Assembly (NCBI RefSeq): GCF_914271485.1
Contig: NZ_CAJZAG010000006.1
Coordinates: 1-64,000 of the forward strand
Length of the DNA: 64,000 bases
Origin: Cupriavidus pampae
GTDB taxonomy: Bacteria; Pseudomonadota; Gammaproteobacteria; Burkholderiales; Burkholderiaceae
Reading direction: 5' to 3'
Shown: piece after piece, positions 25,778-35,800 of the stretch
Layout of the letters: the number at the start of each line of letters is the position of its first letter
How positions within the stretch are numbered: position 1 is the stretch's first letter
Notes under the pieces: generated by a model
What the model was told of the DNA's origin: nothing
Seen by the model: only the letters and a program-made list of their open reading frames with translations
Databases searched by the model: none
Position numbers and translations under genes: made by a program

Positions 25778-28327
25778 ATGAAAACCCAAGCACACCGACC
25801 TTTCATCCGCACCGCCCTCGCGCGCGCCACCGCCCTGCTGTGCGGTCTCTCCCTGCTCGCGCCGGCGCCGCTCTGGGCGCAGCAGCCCGACGTCTCGCCA
25901 CCCAATCGCGATCAGGTGGTGCTGAATTTCGTCAACGCGGACCTCGACTCCGTGGTCAAGGCGGTCGGCCAGGCCACCGGCAAGAACTTTGTGATCGACC
26001 CGCGCGTGAAGGGCACCGTGAATCTGGTGACCGAACAGCCGGTGTCGCGCTCGCAGGCGCTGGAGACGCTCGGCTCGGTCCTGCGCATGCAGGGCTACGC
26101 GATGGTCGAGAGCAACGGCTTTACCAAGGTCGTGCCCGAAGCCGACGCCAAGCTGCAGGGATCGCCGACCGTGATCGGCGGCGCGGCCGGGCGCGGCGAC
26201 CAGGTGGTGACGCAGGTGTTTCGCCTGAACTACGAGTCGGCCAACAACCTGGTGCCGGTACTGCGCCCGATGATCGCGCCGAACAACACGATCACCGCGT
26301 ATCCGGCCAATAACACGCTGGTCATTACCGACTATGCCGACAACCTGCGCCGGCTGGCCCGCATCATCGCGGCCGTCGATGCGCCGGCGACGGGCGAAGT
26401 CGAGATTGTGCCGCTGAAGAACGCGATCGCCAGCGATGCGGCGCTGACGCTGCAGAAACTGCTGGATCCGTCCGCAGCAGGTGGCACTGCCGCGGCCGGC
26501 ACGGGCGATTCGAGCCTGCGCACCACGGTGGTGGCCGAGCCTCGCAGCAACTCGCTGATGATCCGTGCCTCGAGCCGCGCGCGCGTGCAGCAGGCGCGCA
26601 TGCTGATCGAGAAGATCGACCAGCCCTATGCGCGACCCGGCAATATCTGGGTGGTGCCGCTGCGTAACGCCGATGCGGTGAAGCTCGCGGCCACGCTGCG
26701 CGCGATCGTCGCGGCCGACAGCAGCTTTGCCTCCGCCACGCAGCCTGGCGGCGCGGGTGGCACCGCCGCGTCTGGCGCGGGCGGCTATGCGCAGGGGCAG
26801 AGTTCGCAGGCGGGTGGCCAGTTCGGAAGTTCGGGAGGATATGGCAGCAGTAGCGGACGGTCGGGCAGCGGTAGCTCAAGTTTTGGTGGTGGCGGCAGCG
26901 GCGGCAGCAACGCCTTCTCCGCTTCATTCGCGACCAACCAGCAGCCCACCACGGGCGGCATCATTCAGGCAGATCCGTCCACGAACACGCTGATCATCAC
27001 CGCGAGCGAGCCGGTGTATCGGAATCTGCGCAGCGTGATCGATGACCTCGACCAGCGCCGCGCGCAGGTCTATATCGAGTCGATGATCGTCGAAGTGTCG
27101 TCTACCGATACCGGCCAGCTGGGGATTCAGTGGCAGGGCCTGCTGAGCTCTAACGGCGGCAACACCGGTGTGTTCGCGGGGACCAACTTCGCGCAGGGCG
27201 GCGCGAACATCATCAACCTGACGGGTGCCGTGGCCGCAATCAACAACAACCAGCAGGCGGGCATCGTGGCGGCGAGCCAGCTGGTGCCGGACCTTGCCGG
27301 TTTGAATCTCGGCATCGTCAACCGGGCTATCGGACTAGGCGCGCTGATCCGTGCGCTTGGCGAAAACACCAGCGTGAACCTGCTATCCACGCCAAACCTG
27401 ATTACGCTCGAGAACGAAGAAGCCAAGATCCTGATCGGGCAGAACATCCCTGTCACGACCGGCTCCTATGCCCAGACCGGCAACACCTCGACCGTGACGC
27501 CGTTCAACACGTTCGACCGCAAGGACGTGGGCATCACGTTGCGCGTGCGTCCGCAGATCACCGACGGCGGCCTCGTGAAGATGCAGATCTACCAGGAATC
27601 GTCGTCGGTGGTGAATGGCACGCTGAACAATACGTCGGGCCCGACCACCAACGTACGCTCGATCGAGACCAACGTGCTGGTCGACGATGGCCAGATCATC
27701 GTGCTGGGCGGCCTGATCGAAAACAGCAGTGCGGACAGCGTGCAGAAGGTGCCTGGCCTCGGCGACTTGCCGTGGATCGGTGGCCTGTTCCGGTATGAGA
27801 ACAAGAATCGCGCGAAGACCAACCTGCTCGTGTTCCTGCGCCCGTACGTCATGCGCACGGGTGCCGCGACCGATCGCCTCGCGCAGGATCGCTACGACTT
27901 CATGCGTGCGCAGCAGACTGGCTTCGTGTCGCCGAACATCATGATCCCCGATCGGAACACGCCGGTGCTGCCGCCGGCCGACGCGCCCGCGGCACCGTTC
28001 GTCGATCCGCGCAGCACGACGCCGCTGGCGCCGCCGTTGCCGCTGCAGCAAACGCCGCAGCAATTGATGCCGCCGCAACAGATGCCGGATCCGACCGTAC
28101 GGCCGTCGCGGCCGCTGTCGCAGGCCATACCGCAGGCAGTACCACAGCCCGTGCAGCAGGCACCGCTGGCGCAGGTGGATCGCGTGGCGATCTACGAACC
28201 GCAGGTGCCACGTGAGTTGCCCGCATCGCAGCCGGTGCAGAAGCCTGCGCCAGGCAAGGTACCGCCGACGCGTCCCAATCCCGCCGTGGCACTGGCCGAC
28301 GCATTTTCGCGCGGCCCCATCAACTAA
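25778..28327 (+). CDS. gspD: Type II secretion outer-membrane secretin GspD
   Basis: An 849-residue secretin forming the outer-membrane gate. A signal peptide (about 1-36) is followed by N0-N3 domains (the N1 region begins about residue 130), and then by the secretin barrel domain (about 430-700, with VGITLRVRPQITDGGLVKMQ). A Gly/Ser-rich loop (about 322-372) lies within the N3 region. The C-terminus (about 715-849) is a long Pro/Gln-rich tail, longer than in model secretins. No pilotin gene is seen nearby. Confidence 0.95.
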   Translation: MKTQAHRPFIRTALARATALLCGLSLLAPAPLWAQQPDVSPPNRDQVVLNFVNADLDSVVKAVGQATGKNFVIDPRVKGTVNLVTEQPVSRSQALETLGSVLRMQGYAMVESNGFTKVVPEADAKLQGSPTVIGGAAGRGDQVVTQVFRLNYESANNLVPVLRPMIAPNNTITAYPANNTLVITDYADNLRRLARIIAAVDAPATGEVEIVPLKNAIASDAALTLQKLLDPSAAGGTAAAGTGDSSLRTTVVAEPRSNSLMIRASSRARVQQARMLIEKIDQPYARPGNIWVVPLRNADAVKLAATLRAIVAADSSFASATQPGGAGGTAASGAGGYAQGQSSQAGGQFGSSGGYGSSSGRSGSGSSSFGGGGSGGSNAFSASFATNQQPTTGGIIQADPSTNTLIITASEPVYRNLRSVIDDLDQRRAQVYIESMIVEVSSTDTGQLGIQWQGLLSSNGGNTGVFAGTNFAQGGANIINLTGAVAAINNNQQAGIVAASQLVPDLAGLNLGIVNRAIGLGALIRALGENTSVNLLSTPNLITLENEEAKILIGQNIPVTTGSYAQTGNTSTVTPFNTFDRKDVGITLRVRPQITDGGLVKMQIYQESSSVVNGTLNNTSGPTTNVRSIETNVLVDDGQIIVLGGLIENSSADSVQKVPGLGDLPWIGGLFRYENKNRAKTNLLVFLRPYVMRTGAATDRLAQDRYDFMRAQQTGFVSPNIMIPDRNTPVLPPADAPAAPFVDPRSTTPLAPPLPLQQTPQQLMPPQQMPDPTVRPSRPLSQAIPQAVPQPVQQAPLAQVDRVAIYEPQVPRELPASQPVQKPAPGKVPPTRPNPAVALADAFSRGPIN

Positions 28328-28336
28328 AGTTCTGTC

Positions 28337-29893
28337 ATGGCCACCGACGTTTCCACCCAGCCTGACGAGACCGGCCTCGCCGCCGGAGCTGCCGAGGTGC
28401 TCGAAGCACCATCGGCGGTTGCTGCGCGCCTGGTGCCCTACAGCTTTGCACGCGAAGCCCGGCTGCTGGTCGCGCACCAGCGTCCCGATGGCCTCGAGGT
28501 CTGGGTCAGCCGCGCCACCGTACCTTCCGCGCTGGCAGAACTGACGCGTGTGCACGGCGCACTGCGCCTGCGCGTGCTGGAGCCCGACGCGCTCGAGCGT
28601 GCGATGTCCGACGCCTATAACCGCCAGGACGGCACCGCCGCGCAGGTGGTGGGCGAGGTAGAGGGCGAGGTCGATCTGTCGCGGCTGATGCAGGACATTC
28701 CGGCGGTCGAGGACCTGCTGGAGTCGGAAGACGATGCGCCGATCATCCGCATGATCAATGCGCTGCTGACGCAGGCCGCGCGCGAAGGCGCGTCGGATAT
28801 CCACATCGAGCCGTTCGAGACCTCGTCGGTGGTGCGCTTCCGCGTGGACGGCACGCTGCGCGACGTGGTGCGGCCGAAGAAGGCGCTCCATGGCGCGCTG
28901 ATCTCGCGGATCAAGATCATGGCGCAGCTCGATATCGCCGAGAAACGCCTGCCGCAGGATGGCCGCATCACGCTACGCGTGGGTGGGCGTCCGGTCGACG
29001 TCCGGGTCTCGACGCTGCCGACCGGTCACGGCGAGCGCGCGGTGCTGCGTCTGCTCGACAAGGAAGCGGGCCGGCTCGATCTGGCCAAGCTCGGCATGGC
29101 GCGCGAGACGCTCGTCAATTTCGACCATCTGATTCATCAGCCGCACGGCATCGTGCTGGTGACGGGCCCGACCGGTTCGGGCAAGACCACCACGCTCTAC
29201 GCGGCGCTGTCGCGGCTCGATTCGCACACGACCAACATCATGACCGTGGAGGATCCGATCGAGTACGACCTCGACGGCATCGGCCAGACACAGGTCAATC
29301 CGCGGATCGACATGACCTTCGGCAAGGCGCTGCGCGCGATCCTGCGGCAGGATCCGGATATCGTGATGATCGGCGAAATCCGTGACCTGGAGACCGCGCA
29401 GATCGCGGTGCAGGCGTCGCTGACGGGCCACCTGGTACTGGCCACGCTGCACACGAACGACTCGGCTTCGGCGGTGACGCGGCTGGTCGATATGGGCATC
29501 GAGCCATTCCTGCTGTCGTCGTCGCTGCTCGGCGTGCTGGCGCAGCGGCTGGTACGCCGATTGTGCCCGCACTGCAAGCGCGAGGAGGTGATCGAGGTCA
29601 CCGCCGCGGAGGCTGCGGTGCTGCAGACCGAGGGCAAGCCGTTGCAGCGCGTGTGGCACGCCGTGGGTTGCGACAAGTGCGGCAACTCGGGCTATCAGGG
29701 CCGGATGGGCGTGTACGAACTGCTGAGCGTCGATGACGAGATTCGCACGATGATCCACCGTCAGGTGGCGGAGTCCGAGATCAAGCAGAGCGCGCTCGCC
29801 AAGGGCATGCACACGATGCGCGGCGACGCGCAGCGCTGGATCGACAGCGGCGCGACGGCACTCGAGGAAGTGCTGCGTGTCACGCGCGATTAG
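28337..29893 (+). CDS. gspE: Type II secretion ATPase GspE
   Basis: A 518-residue cytoplasmic ATPase that powers pseudopilus assembly. The Walker A GPTGSGKTTTLYAAL lies at about 276-290, Walker B in IVMIGEIRD at about 340, and the Asp and His boxes between and after them. The zinc-binding four-Cys element is present (CPHC near 412, CDKC near 445). It starts 9 bases after gspD and precedes gspF by 19. Confidence 0.95.
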   Translation: MATDVSTQPDETGLAAGAAEVLEAPSAVAARLVPYSFAREARLLVAHQRPDGLEVWVSRATVPSALAELTRVHGALRLRVLEPDALERAMSDAYNRQDGTAAQVVGEVEGEVDLSRLMQDIPAVEDLLESEDDAPIIRMINALLTQAAREGASDIHIEPFETSSVVRFRVDGTLRDVVRPKKALHGALISRIKIMAQLDIAEKRLPQDGRITLRVGGRPVDVRVSTLPTGHGERAVLRLLDKEAGRLDLAKLGMARETLVNFDHLIHQPHGIVLVTGPTGSGKTTTLYAALSRLDSHTTNIMTVEDPIEYDLDGIGQTQVNPRIDMTFGKALRAILRQDPDIVMIGEIRDLETAQIAVQASLTGHLVLATLHTNDSASAVTRLVDMGIEPFLLSSSLLGVLAQRLVRRLCPHCKREEVIEVTAAEAAVLQTEGKPLQRVWHAVGCDKCGNSGYQGRMGVYELLSVDDEIRTMIHRQVAESEIKQSALAKGMHTMRGDAQRWIDSGATALEEVLRVTRD

Positions 29894-29912
29894 CCCGGGA
29901 GCCTGACGCAGC

Positions 29913-31130
29913 ATGCCTGCCTATCGTTACGAAGCCGCGGACGCGGCCGGGCGCGCCGATCGTGGCGTGATCGAAGCCGACAGTCCGAAACAGGCGCGCA
30001 GCCACTTGCGCGCGCGCGGACTGACGCCCATCGTCGTCGATCCGCTCGCCGGCAGCGGTACTGCGCAGCGTGGCGGCCGCAGCATGTTCGTGCGGCGGCT
30101 CAGCACGCAGGAGCAGGCGCTGTTCACGCGGCAACTCGCCAGCCTGATCGTGTCCGGCCTGCCGCTGGACGAAGCACTCGGTGCGCTCGCGGATCAGGCC
30201 GAGCGGCAGTACGTGCACGAACTGCTGGCTGGGATTCGCGCCGAGGTGATGGGCGGCAGCTCGCTTTCCATGGCGCTGTCGCAGCATCCGAAGGATTTTC
30301 CGGATATCTATCGCGCGCTGGTATCGGCGGGCGAGCACTCGGGTCACCTCGGGTTGGTGCTCGAGCGGTTGGCCACCTATATCGAGACGCGCAATCAGTT
30401 GACCTCGAAAATCCGGCTGGCGTTCACGTATCCGGCGATCGTCACTGTGGTGGCGTTTGCGATCGTGATTTTCCTGCTCTCGTATGTGGTGCCGCAGGTG
30501 GTCAGTGTGTTCGCCAACACCAAGCAGAAGCTGCCGTTGCTGACGATCATCATGCTGGCGCTGTCAGATTTTGTGCGCCACTGGTGGTGGGCCGGGCTGA
30601 TCGTGCTGGGCGCGGTCGCGCTGATCGTGCGGAGCCTGTTGCGGCAGCCCGATATCAAGCTGGCGTGGCATCGCTACCTGTTGACCGCGCCGCTGGTGGG
30701 CAAGCTGATTCGCGGCTACAACACCGCGCGCTTTGCCAGCACGCTGGCGATTCTGGTGTCGGCCGGGGTGCCGATCCTGCGCAGTCTGCAGGCTGCGGGC
30801 GAGACCCTTACCAATCAGGCGCTCAAGACCAACGTTGACGATGCCACCACGCGGGTGCGCGAAGGCGCGTCATTGGCGCGCGCGCTGGCGGCGCAGAACC
30901 AGTTTCCGCCGGTGCTGGTGCATTTGATTCGCTCGGGTGAGGCGACGGGCAATTTGCCGATCATGCTTGAGCGTGCGGCGACGGGCGAAGGACAGGAGCT
31001 GGAACGGCGGACGCTGTTCTTGACCAGTCTGCTGGAGCCGTTGCTGATTCTGACGATGGGTGTGGTGGTGCTGTTGATCGTGCTGGCAGTGTTGATGCCG
31101 ATTATTGAGATCAATCAGTTGGTGCGGTAA
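29913..31130 (+). CDS. gspF: Type II secretion inner-membrane protein GspF
   Basis: A 405-residue polytopic platform protein with two homologous T2SSF domains (about 70-195 and 270-395) and three membrane spans, including AFTYPAIVTVVAFAIVIFLL (about 170-189) and a C-terminal span. The start MPAYRYEAADAAGRADRG is typical. It is the last gene of the operon; a palindromic element lies directly after the stop. Confidence 0.95.
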   Translation: MPAYRYEAADAAGRADRGVIEADSPKQARSHLRARGLTPIVVDPLAGSGTAQRGGRSMFVRRLSTQEQALFTRQLASLIVSGLPLDEALGALADQAERQYVHELLAGIRAEVMGGSSLSMALSQHPKDFPDIYRALVSAGEHSGHLGLVLERLATYIETRNQLTSKIRLAFTYPAIVTVVAFAIVIFLLSYVVPQVVSVFANTKQKLPLLTIIMLALSDFVRHWWWAGLIVLGAVALIVRSLLRQPDIKLAWHRYLLTAPLVGKLIRGYNTARFASTLAILVSAGVPILRSLQAAGETLTNQALKTNVDDATTRVREGASLARALAAQNQFPPVLVHLIRSGEATGNLPIMLERAATGEGQELERRTLFLTSLLEPLLILTMGVVVLLIVLAVLMPIIEINQLVR

Positions 31131-31134
31131 CTGC

Positions 31135-31167
31135 GCGCCCTCTCCCTGAGGAGAGGGGCGCAAACCG
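31135..31167. repeat. Dispersed CCCTCTCC/GGAGAGGG element, short copy 2
   Basis: A stem GCGCCCTCTCC/GGAGAGGGGCGC (one G bulged) with a 4-base loop is followed by AAACC. It lies between the convergent gspF and NYN genes and may act as a bidirectional transcription barrier. It lacks a T run. It is a shorter relative of the copies at 11.4 and 62.1 kb. Confidence 0.75.
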
Positions 31168-31177
31168 GTGGCGAAGC

Positions 31178-32476
31178 TTAAGCTTCCGGCTTCTTTGGCG
31201 CGCGCTTTCTTGGTGCGCGCTTGGCGGGGGCCTTCTTTGCGGGCGCGGTTGCCGGGGCGGGCTCTTCCGGTGCCTTCGCGACGGGTGCGGCTTCCACCGG
31301 GGCGGGCTCAGGCTGGGCCGAGACTACGGTGTTGCCCGGTGCGGCGAATACCGATGCGTCGATCGGCCATGGCTTTTCGCTTAGCGCGACTTCCGGGCGC
31401 TTGGCGCGCCGGTTGCGCGACTTCGACGTTCTTGCCGCGTCTTCTTCCTCTTCAGGCGCCTCGCCGAGCGTTTCCGGAATCAGCGTGGATGCCGAACCGG
31501 CAATCTCCTCTACCTCGGGCGGCAGTTCGATCGGTGCCGGTTCTGGCGTAGCTTCGTACTCGTCGCCATCGTCCCCGAAATCGAATTCGGGCGCAGCGAC
31601 AGGTACGGCCGGCGCGTGGTCAAACTGCGTGTTGGCGCTATCCACCGCAGGTGCGGGTACGGGCCGTTGCGACGGCTTGACGTCCTGACCGCCACCCTTG
31701 CTGCGCTTCTTGAGGCGGACCCAGATCGTCTTGTTGTTGCCGCCATTGCGCGTTTCCACTTCGAACAGACCGGTCGCGGCCACCAGCTCGGACAACTTGC
31801 CGTAGCCGTAGTTGCGCGAGTCGAATTCGGGCGCCTGCTTGGCGATATGGTTGCCCATGCCGCCCAGCGTCGACCATCCATCCTCGTCGGACACGGCCTT
31901 GGAAGCGCTTTGCAGCAGGCGCACCAGGCGCGAGTCCTGACGCAGTTCGCCCGTGTTGCGACGGCGCGCCGGCGCCACCGCGCCTTCCACACCCTCCCCG
32001 CCGTCCACGCCCTCCACCTCCACCTCGGCGCGCAGCACGTCGGAGTAGATGAACTTGTCGCACGCGGTGACGAACGGCTTGGGCGTCTTGCGCTCGCCGA
32101 AACCATAGACCGTCAGGCCCTGCTCGCGGATGCGCGAGGCCAGACGCGTGAAGTCGCTGTCGGACGAGACGATGCAGAAGCCGTGGAAACGCCCGGTGTA
32201 GAGCAGATCCATCGCGTCGATGATCATCGCGCTGTCGGTGGCGTTCTTGCCCACCGTGTAGCGGAATTGCTGGATCGGCTGGATCGAGTGCGACAGCAGC
32301 TTCTCCTTCCAGCCGGAGAGATTGGGCTTGGTCCAGTCGCCGTAGATGCGCTTGACGGCGGCCACGCCGTACTTGGCCACTTCGGCCAGCAGGCCTTCGA
32401 CGATGGCGGGCGTCGCGTTGTCGGCGTCGATCAGCACGGCCAGGGTCGCGGTGCCCTGGCGGGAAACATTGGTCAT
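31178..32476 (-). CDS. NYN domain/OST-HTH (LOTUS) RNA-binding protein
   Basis: A 432-residue protein. The N-terminal NYN (PIN-like) nuclease domain shows LAVLIDADNATPAIVEGLL (about 12-30), the acidic DSAMIIDAMDLL and VSSDSDFTRLASRIRE with conserved Asp residues. A LOTUS/OST-HTH domain (about 210-285, SRNYGYGKLSELVAATGLF) follows, then an acidic region and a Lys/Ala/Pro-rich tail. Such proteins are presumed to bind and perhaps cut RNA. The start at 32476 gives the family beginning; a recognisable ribosome site is lacking. It is convergent with gspF. Confidence 0.85.
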   Translation of the reverse strand: MTNVSRQGTATLAVLIDADNATPAIVEGLLAEVAKYGVAAVKRIYGDWTKPNLSGWKEKLLSHSIQPIQQFRYTVGKNATDSAMIIDAMDLLYTGRFHGFCIVSSDSDFTRLASRIREQGLTVYGFGERKTPKPFVTACDKFIYSDVLRAEVEVEGVDGGEGVEGAVAPARRRNTGELRQDSRLVRLLQSASKAVSDEDGWSTLGGMGNHIAKQAPEFDSRNYGYGKLSELVAATGLFEVETRNGGNNKTIWVRLKKRSKGGGQDVKPSQRPVPAPAVDSANTQFDHAPAVPVAAPEFDFGDDGDEYEATPEPAPIELPPEVEEIAGSASTLIPETLGEAPEEEEDAARTSKSRNRRAKRPEVALSEKPWPIDASVFAAPGNTVVSAQPEPAPVEAAPVAKAPEEPAPATAPAKKAPAKRAPRKRAPKKPEA

Positions 32477-32806
32477 GTCTTTAGCGGATTGAGCGGCCGG
32501 GCGGATGGAGCGGACTGGCTCGATGCGGCGCATGCACATCATCGGCATACGATTGGCACGCACGCTCGCGCCCGGCGGCGCGGTCTTGGATGCAACGCAG
32601 TGTACACGCGATAGGTGCGTGCCTAGGGGAAACCATGGGGTAGCTGGCGCGTTTTATGCTGCATGGCAAGGTACCGCCGGCGCGGTGGCGGTGCTAACAT
32701 CCGCGCAGAGACACAGTCATGCGAACCCTTCACAAGAGGCGATGCCTGGCTGCCCCATAAATGATGTGTCGGCGATCCCGACAGCATGCCCCATAGAGGA
32801 GCCTTC
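32477..32806. other. Divergent intergenic region, 330 bases
   Basis: This separates the NYN gene (leftward) from the indolepyruvate oxidoreductase gene (rightward) and must hold both promoters. An inverted repeat ACCGCC-N8-GGCGGT lies at 32673-32692. I could not fix a convincing -35/-10 pair. No gene is seen. Confidence 0.5.
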
Positions 32807-35800
32807 ATGAACGCACCCCTGACCGCCCCGGTCAGCGACGCCATCCGTCGCGCGCTCGACAATGTTTCCCTGGACGACAAATACACGCTTGAGCGCGGCC
32901 GTATCTATATCAGCGGCACGCAGGCCCTGGTACGCCTGCCGATGCTCCAGCGCGAGCGCGATCGCGCCGCGGGTCTGAATACCGCTGGCTTTATCTCCGG
33001 CTATCGCGGTTCCCCGCTCGGCGCGCTCGACCAGTCGCTGTGGAAGGCCAAGAAACATCTGGCCGCGCACGAGGTGGTCTTCCAGCCCGGCCTCAACGAA
33101 GACCTTGCCGCCACCGCGGTGTGGGGCTCGCAGCAGGTCAACATGTATCCGGACGCCAAGTTCGATGGCGTGTTCGGCATGTGGTACGGCAAGGGTCCGG
33201 GTGTCGATCGCACCAGCGACGTGTTCAAGCATGCTAATTCCGCCGGCTCTTCGCGCCATGGCGGCGTGCTCGTGCTGGCCGGTGATGACCATTCGGCCAA
33301 GTCCTCGACGCTCGCGCACCAGTCCGAGCACATCTTCAAGGCCTGCGGGCTGCCCGTGCTGTTCCCCTCGAACGTGCAGGAGTACCTCGACTACGGCCTG
33401 CACGGCTGGGCCATGAGCCGCTACTCGGGCCTGTGGGTGGCGATGAAATGTGTGACCGATGTGGTGGAGTCGTCCGCGTCGGTGGAACTCGATCCGCATC
33501 GCGTGCGCATTGTGCTGCCGGAAGAGTTCATCCTGCCGCAGGGCGGCCTCAATATCCGCTGGCCCGATCCGCCGCTGGAACAGGAAGCGCGGCTGCTCGA
33601 CTACAAGTGGTACGCGGCGCTGTCGTACGTGCGCGCCAACAAGATCGATCGCATCGAGATCGATTCGCCGCACGCGCGCTTCGGCATCATGACCGGCGGC
33701 AAGGCCTACCTCGACACGCGCCAGGCGCTGTGCGACCTCGGCCTGGACAACGAGACCTGCGCGCAGATCGGCATCCGCCTCTACAAGGTCGGTTGCGTGT
33801 GGCCGCTGGAAGCCCACGGCGCGCGCGCATTCGCCGAAGGCCTGCAGGAAATCCTCGTGGTCGAAGAGAAGCGCCAGATCATGGAGTACGCGCTCAAGGA
33901 AGAGTTGTACAACTGGCGCGACGACGTGCGGCCCAAGGTCTACGGCAAGTTCGACGAGAAGGACAACGCCGGTGGCGAATGGTCGATTCCGCAGAGCAAC
34001 TGGCTGCTGCCCGCGCATTACGAACTGTCGCCCGCGATCATCGCCAAGGCCATCGCCACGCGGCTCGAGAAGTTCGAGCTGCCGGCCGATGTGCGCGCGC
34101 GCATCGCGGCGCGCCTGGCGATCATCGAAGCCAAGGAGCGCGCGCTGGCCACGCCGCGCGTGACGGCGGAGCGCAAACCCTGGTTCTGCTCGGGCTGCCC
34201 GCACAACACCTCCACCAACGTGCCCGAAGGCTCGCGCGCGCTGGCGGGTATCGGTTGCCACTACATGACGGTCTGGATGGACCGCAACACGAGCACCTTC
34301 AGCCAGATGGGCGGCGAAGGCGTGGCGTGGATCGGGCAGGCGCCGTTCGCGGGTGACCAGCACGTGTTCGCCAATCTCGGCGACGGCACCTACTTCCACT
34401 CGGGGCTACTGGCGATTCGCGCGTCCATCGCCGCGGGTGTGAACATCACGTACAAGATTCTCTACAACGACGCGGTGGCCATGACCGGCGGCCAGCCCAT
34501 CGATGGCAATCTGTCGGTGCAGGACATCGCGTTCCAGGTGCATGCCGAGGGCGCGAAGCGCATCGTCATCGTCACCGACCAGCCCGAGAAGTACAACAGC
34601 GCGATTCGCCTGCCCGAAGGCGTGACCGTGCATGGGCGCGAGCAGCTTGACCATATGCAGCGCGAACTGCGCGAGGTGGCCGGCTGCACGATCCTGATCT
34701 ACGACCAGACCTGCGCGACCGAGAAGCGCCGCCGCCGCAAGCGCGGCACTTATCCCGATCCCGCACGGCGCGCGTTTATCAACGATGCGGTGTGCGAAGG
34801 CTGCGGCGATTGCTCGGTGAAGTCCAACTGCCTGTCGGTGGAGCCGCTCGAGACCGAGCTCGGCACCAAGCGCCAGATCAACCAGTCGTCGTGCAACAAG
34901 GACTTCTCGTGCCTCAACGGCTTCTGCCCGAGTTTCGTGACGGCGGAAGGCGCGCAGGTGCGCAAACCCGAGGCGCATGGTGTCTCGATGTCGAGCCTGC
35001 CCGCACTGCCCGCGCCGACACTGCCCGCGCTGAACCGCGCGTACGGTGTGCTTGTGACGGGCGTGGGCGGTACCGGTGTGGTGACGATTGGCGGTCTGCT
35101 CGGCATGGCCGCGCACCTCGAGAACAAGGGCGTCACGGTGCTCGACATGGCGGGCCTCGCGCAGAAAGGTGGCGCGGTGCTGTCGCACGTGCAGATCGCC
35201 GCGCGGCCCGATGACCTGCATGCGACGCGCATCGCCATGGGCGAGGCGGACCTCGTGATTGGTTGCGATGCGATCGTATCGGCGACCGACGAGGTCATCT
35301 CGAAAACCCAGGCGGGCCGCACGCGCGCGGTGGTCAATACCGCGCAAACTCCGACGGCCGAGTTCATCCGCAATCCGAAGTGGCAGTTCCCCGGTCTTTC
35401 GGCCGAACAGGATCTGCGCAACGCGGTGGGCGAGGCATGCGACTTCATCAATGCGAGTGCACTGGCGGTGGCGCTGATTGGCGATGCCATCTATACCAAC
35501 CCGCTCGTGCTCGGCTACGCATGGCAGAAGGGATGGATCCCGCTGACGCTGGAGGCGCTCGAACGGGCGATCGAACTCAACGGCGTGTCCGTAGAAAAGA
35601 ACAAGGCCGCGTTCGACTGGGGCCGCCACATGGCGCATGACCCCGAGCACGTGTTGTCGCTGACCGGCAAGCTTGGCAACACCGCCGAGGGCGCCGATGT
35701 GGTGAAGCTGCCGACATCGAGCGGTGCGTTGCTCGAGAAGCTGATCGCCAATCGGGTGGAACTGCTGACGACGTATCAGGATGCCGCGTATGCGCAGCAG

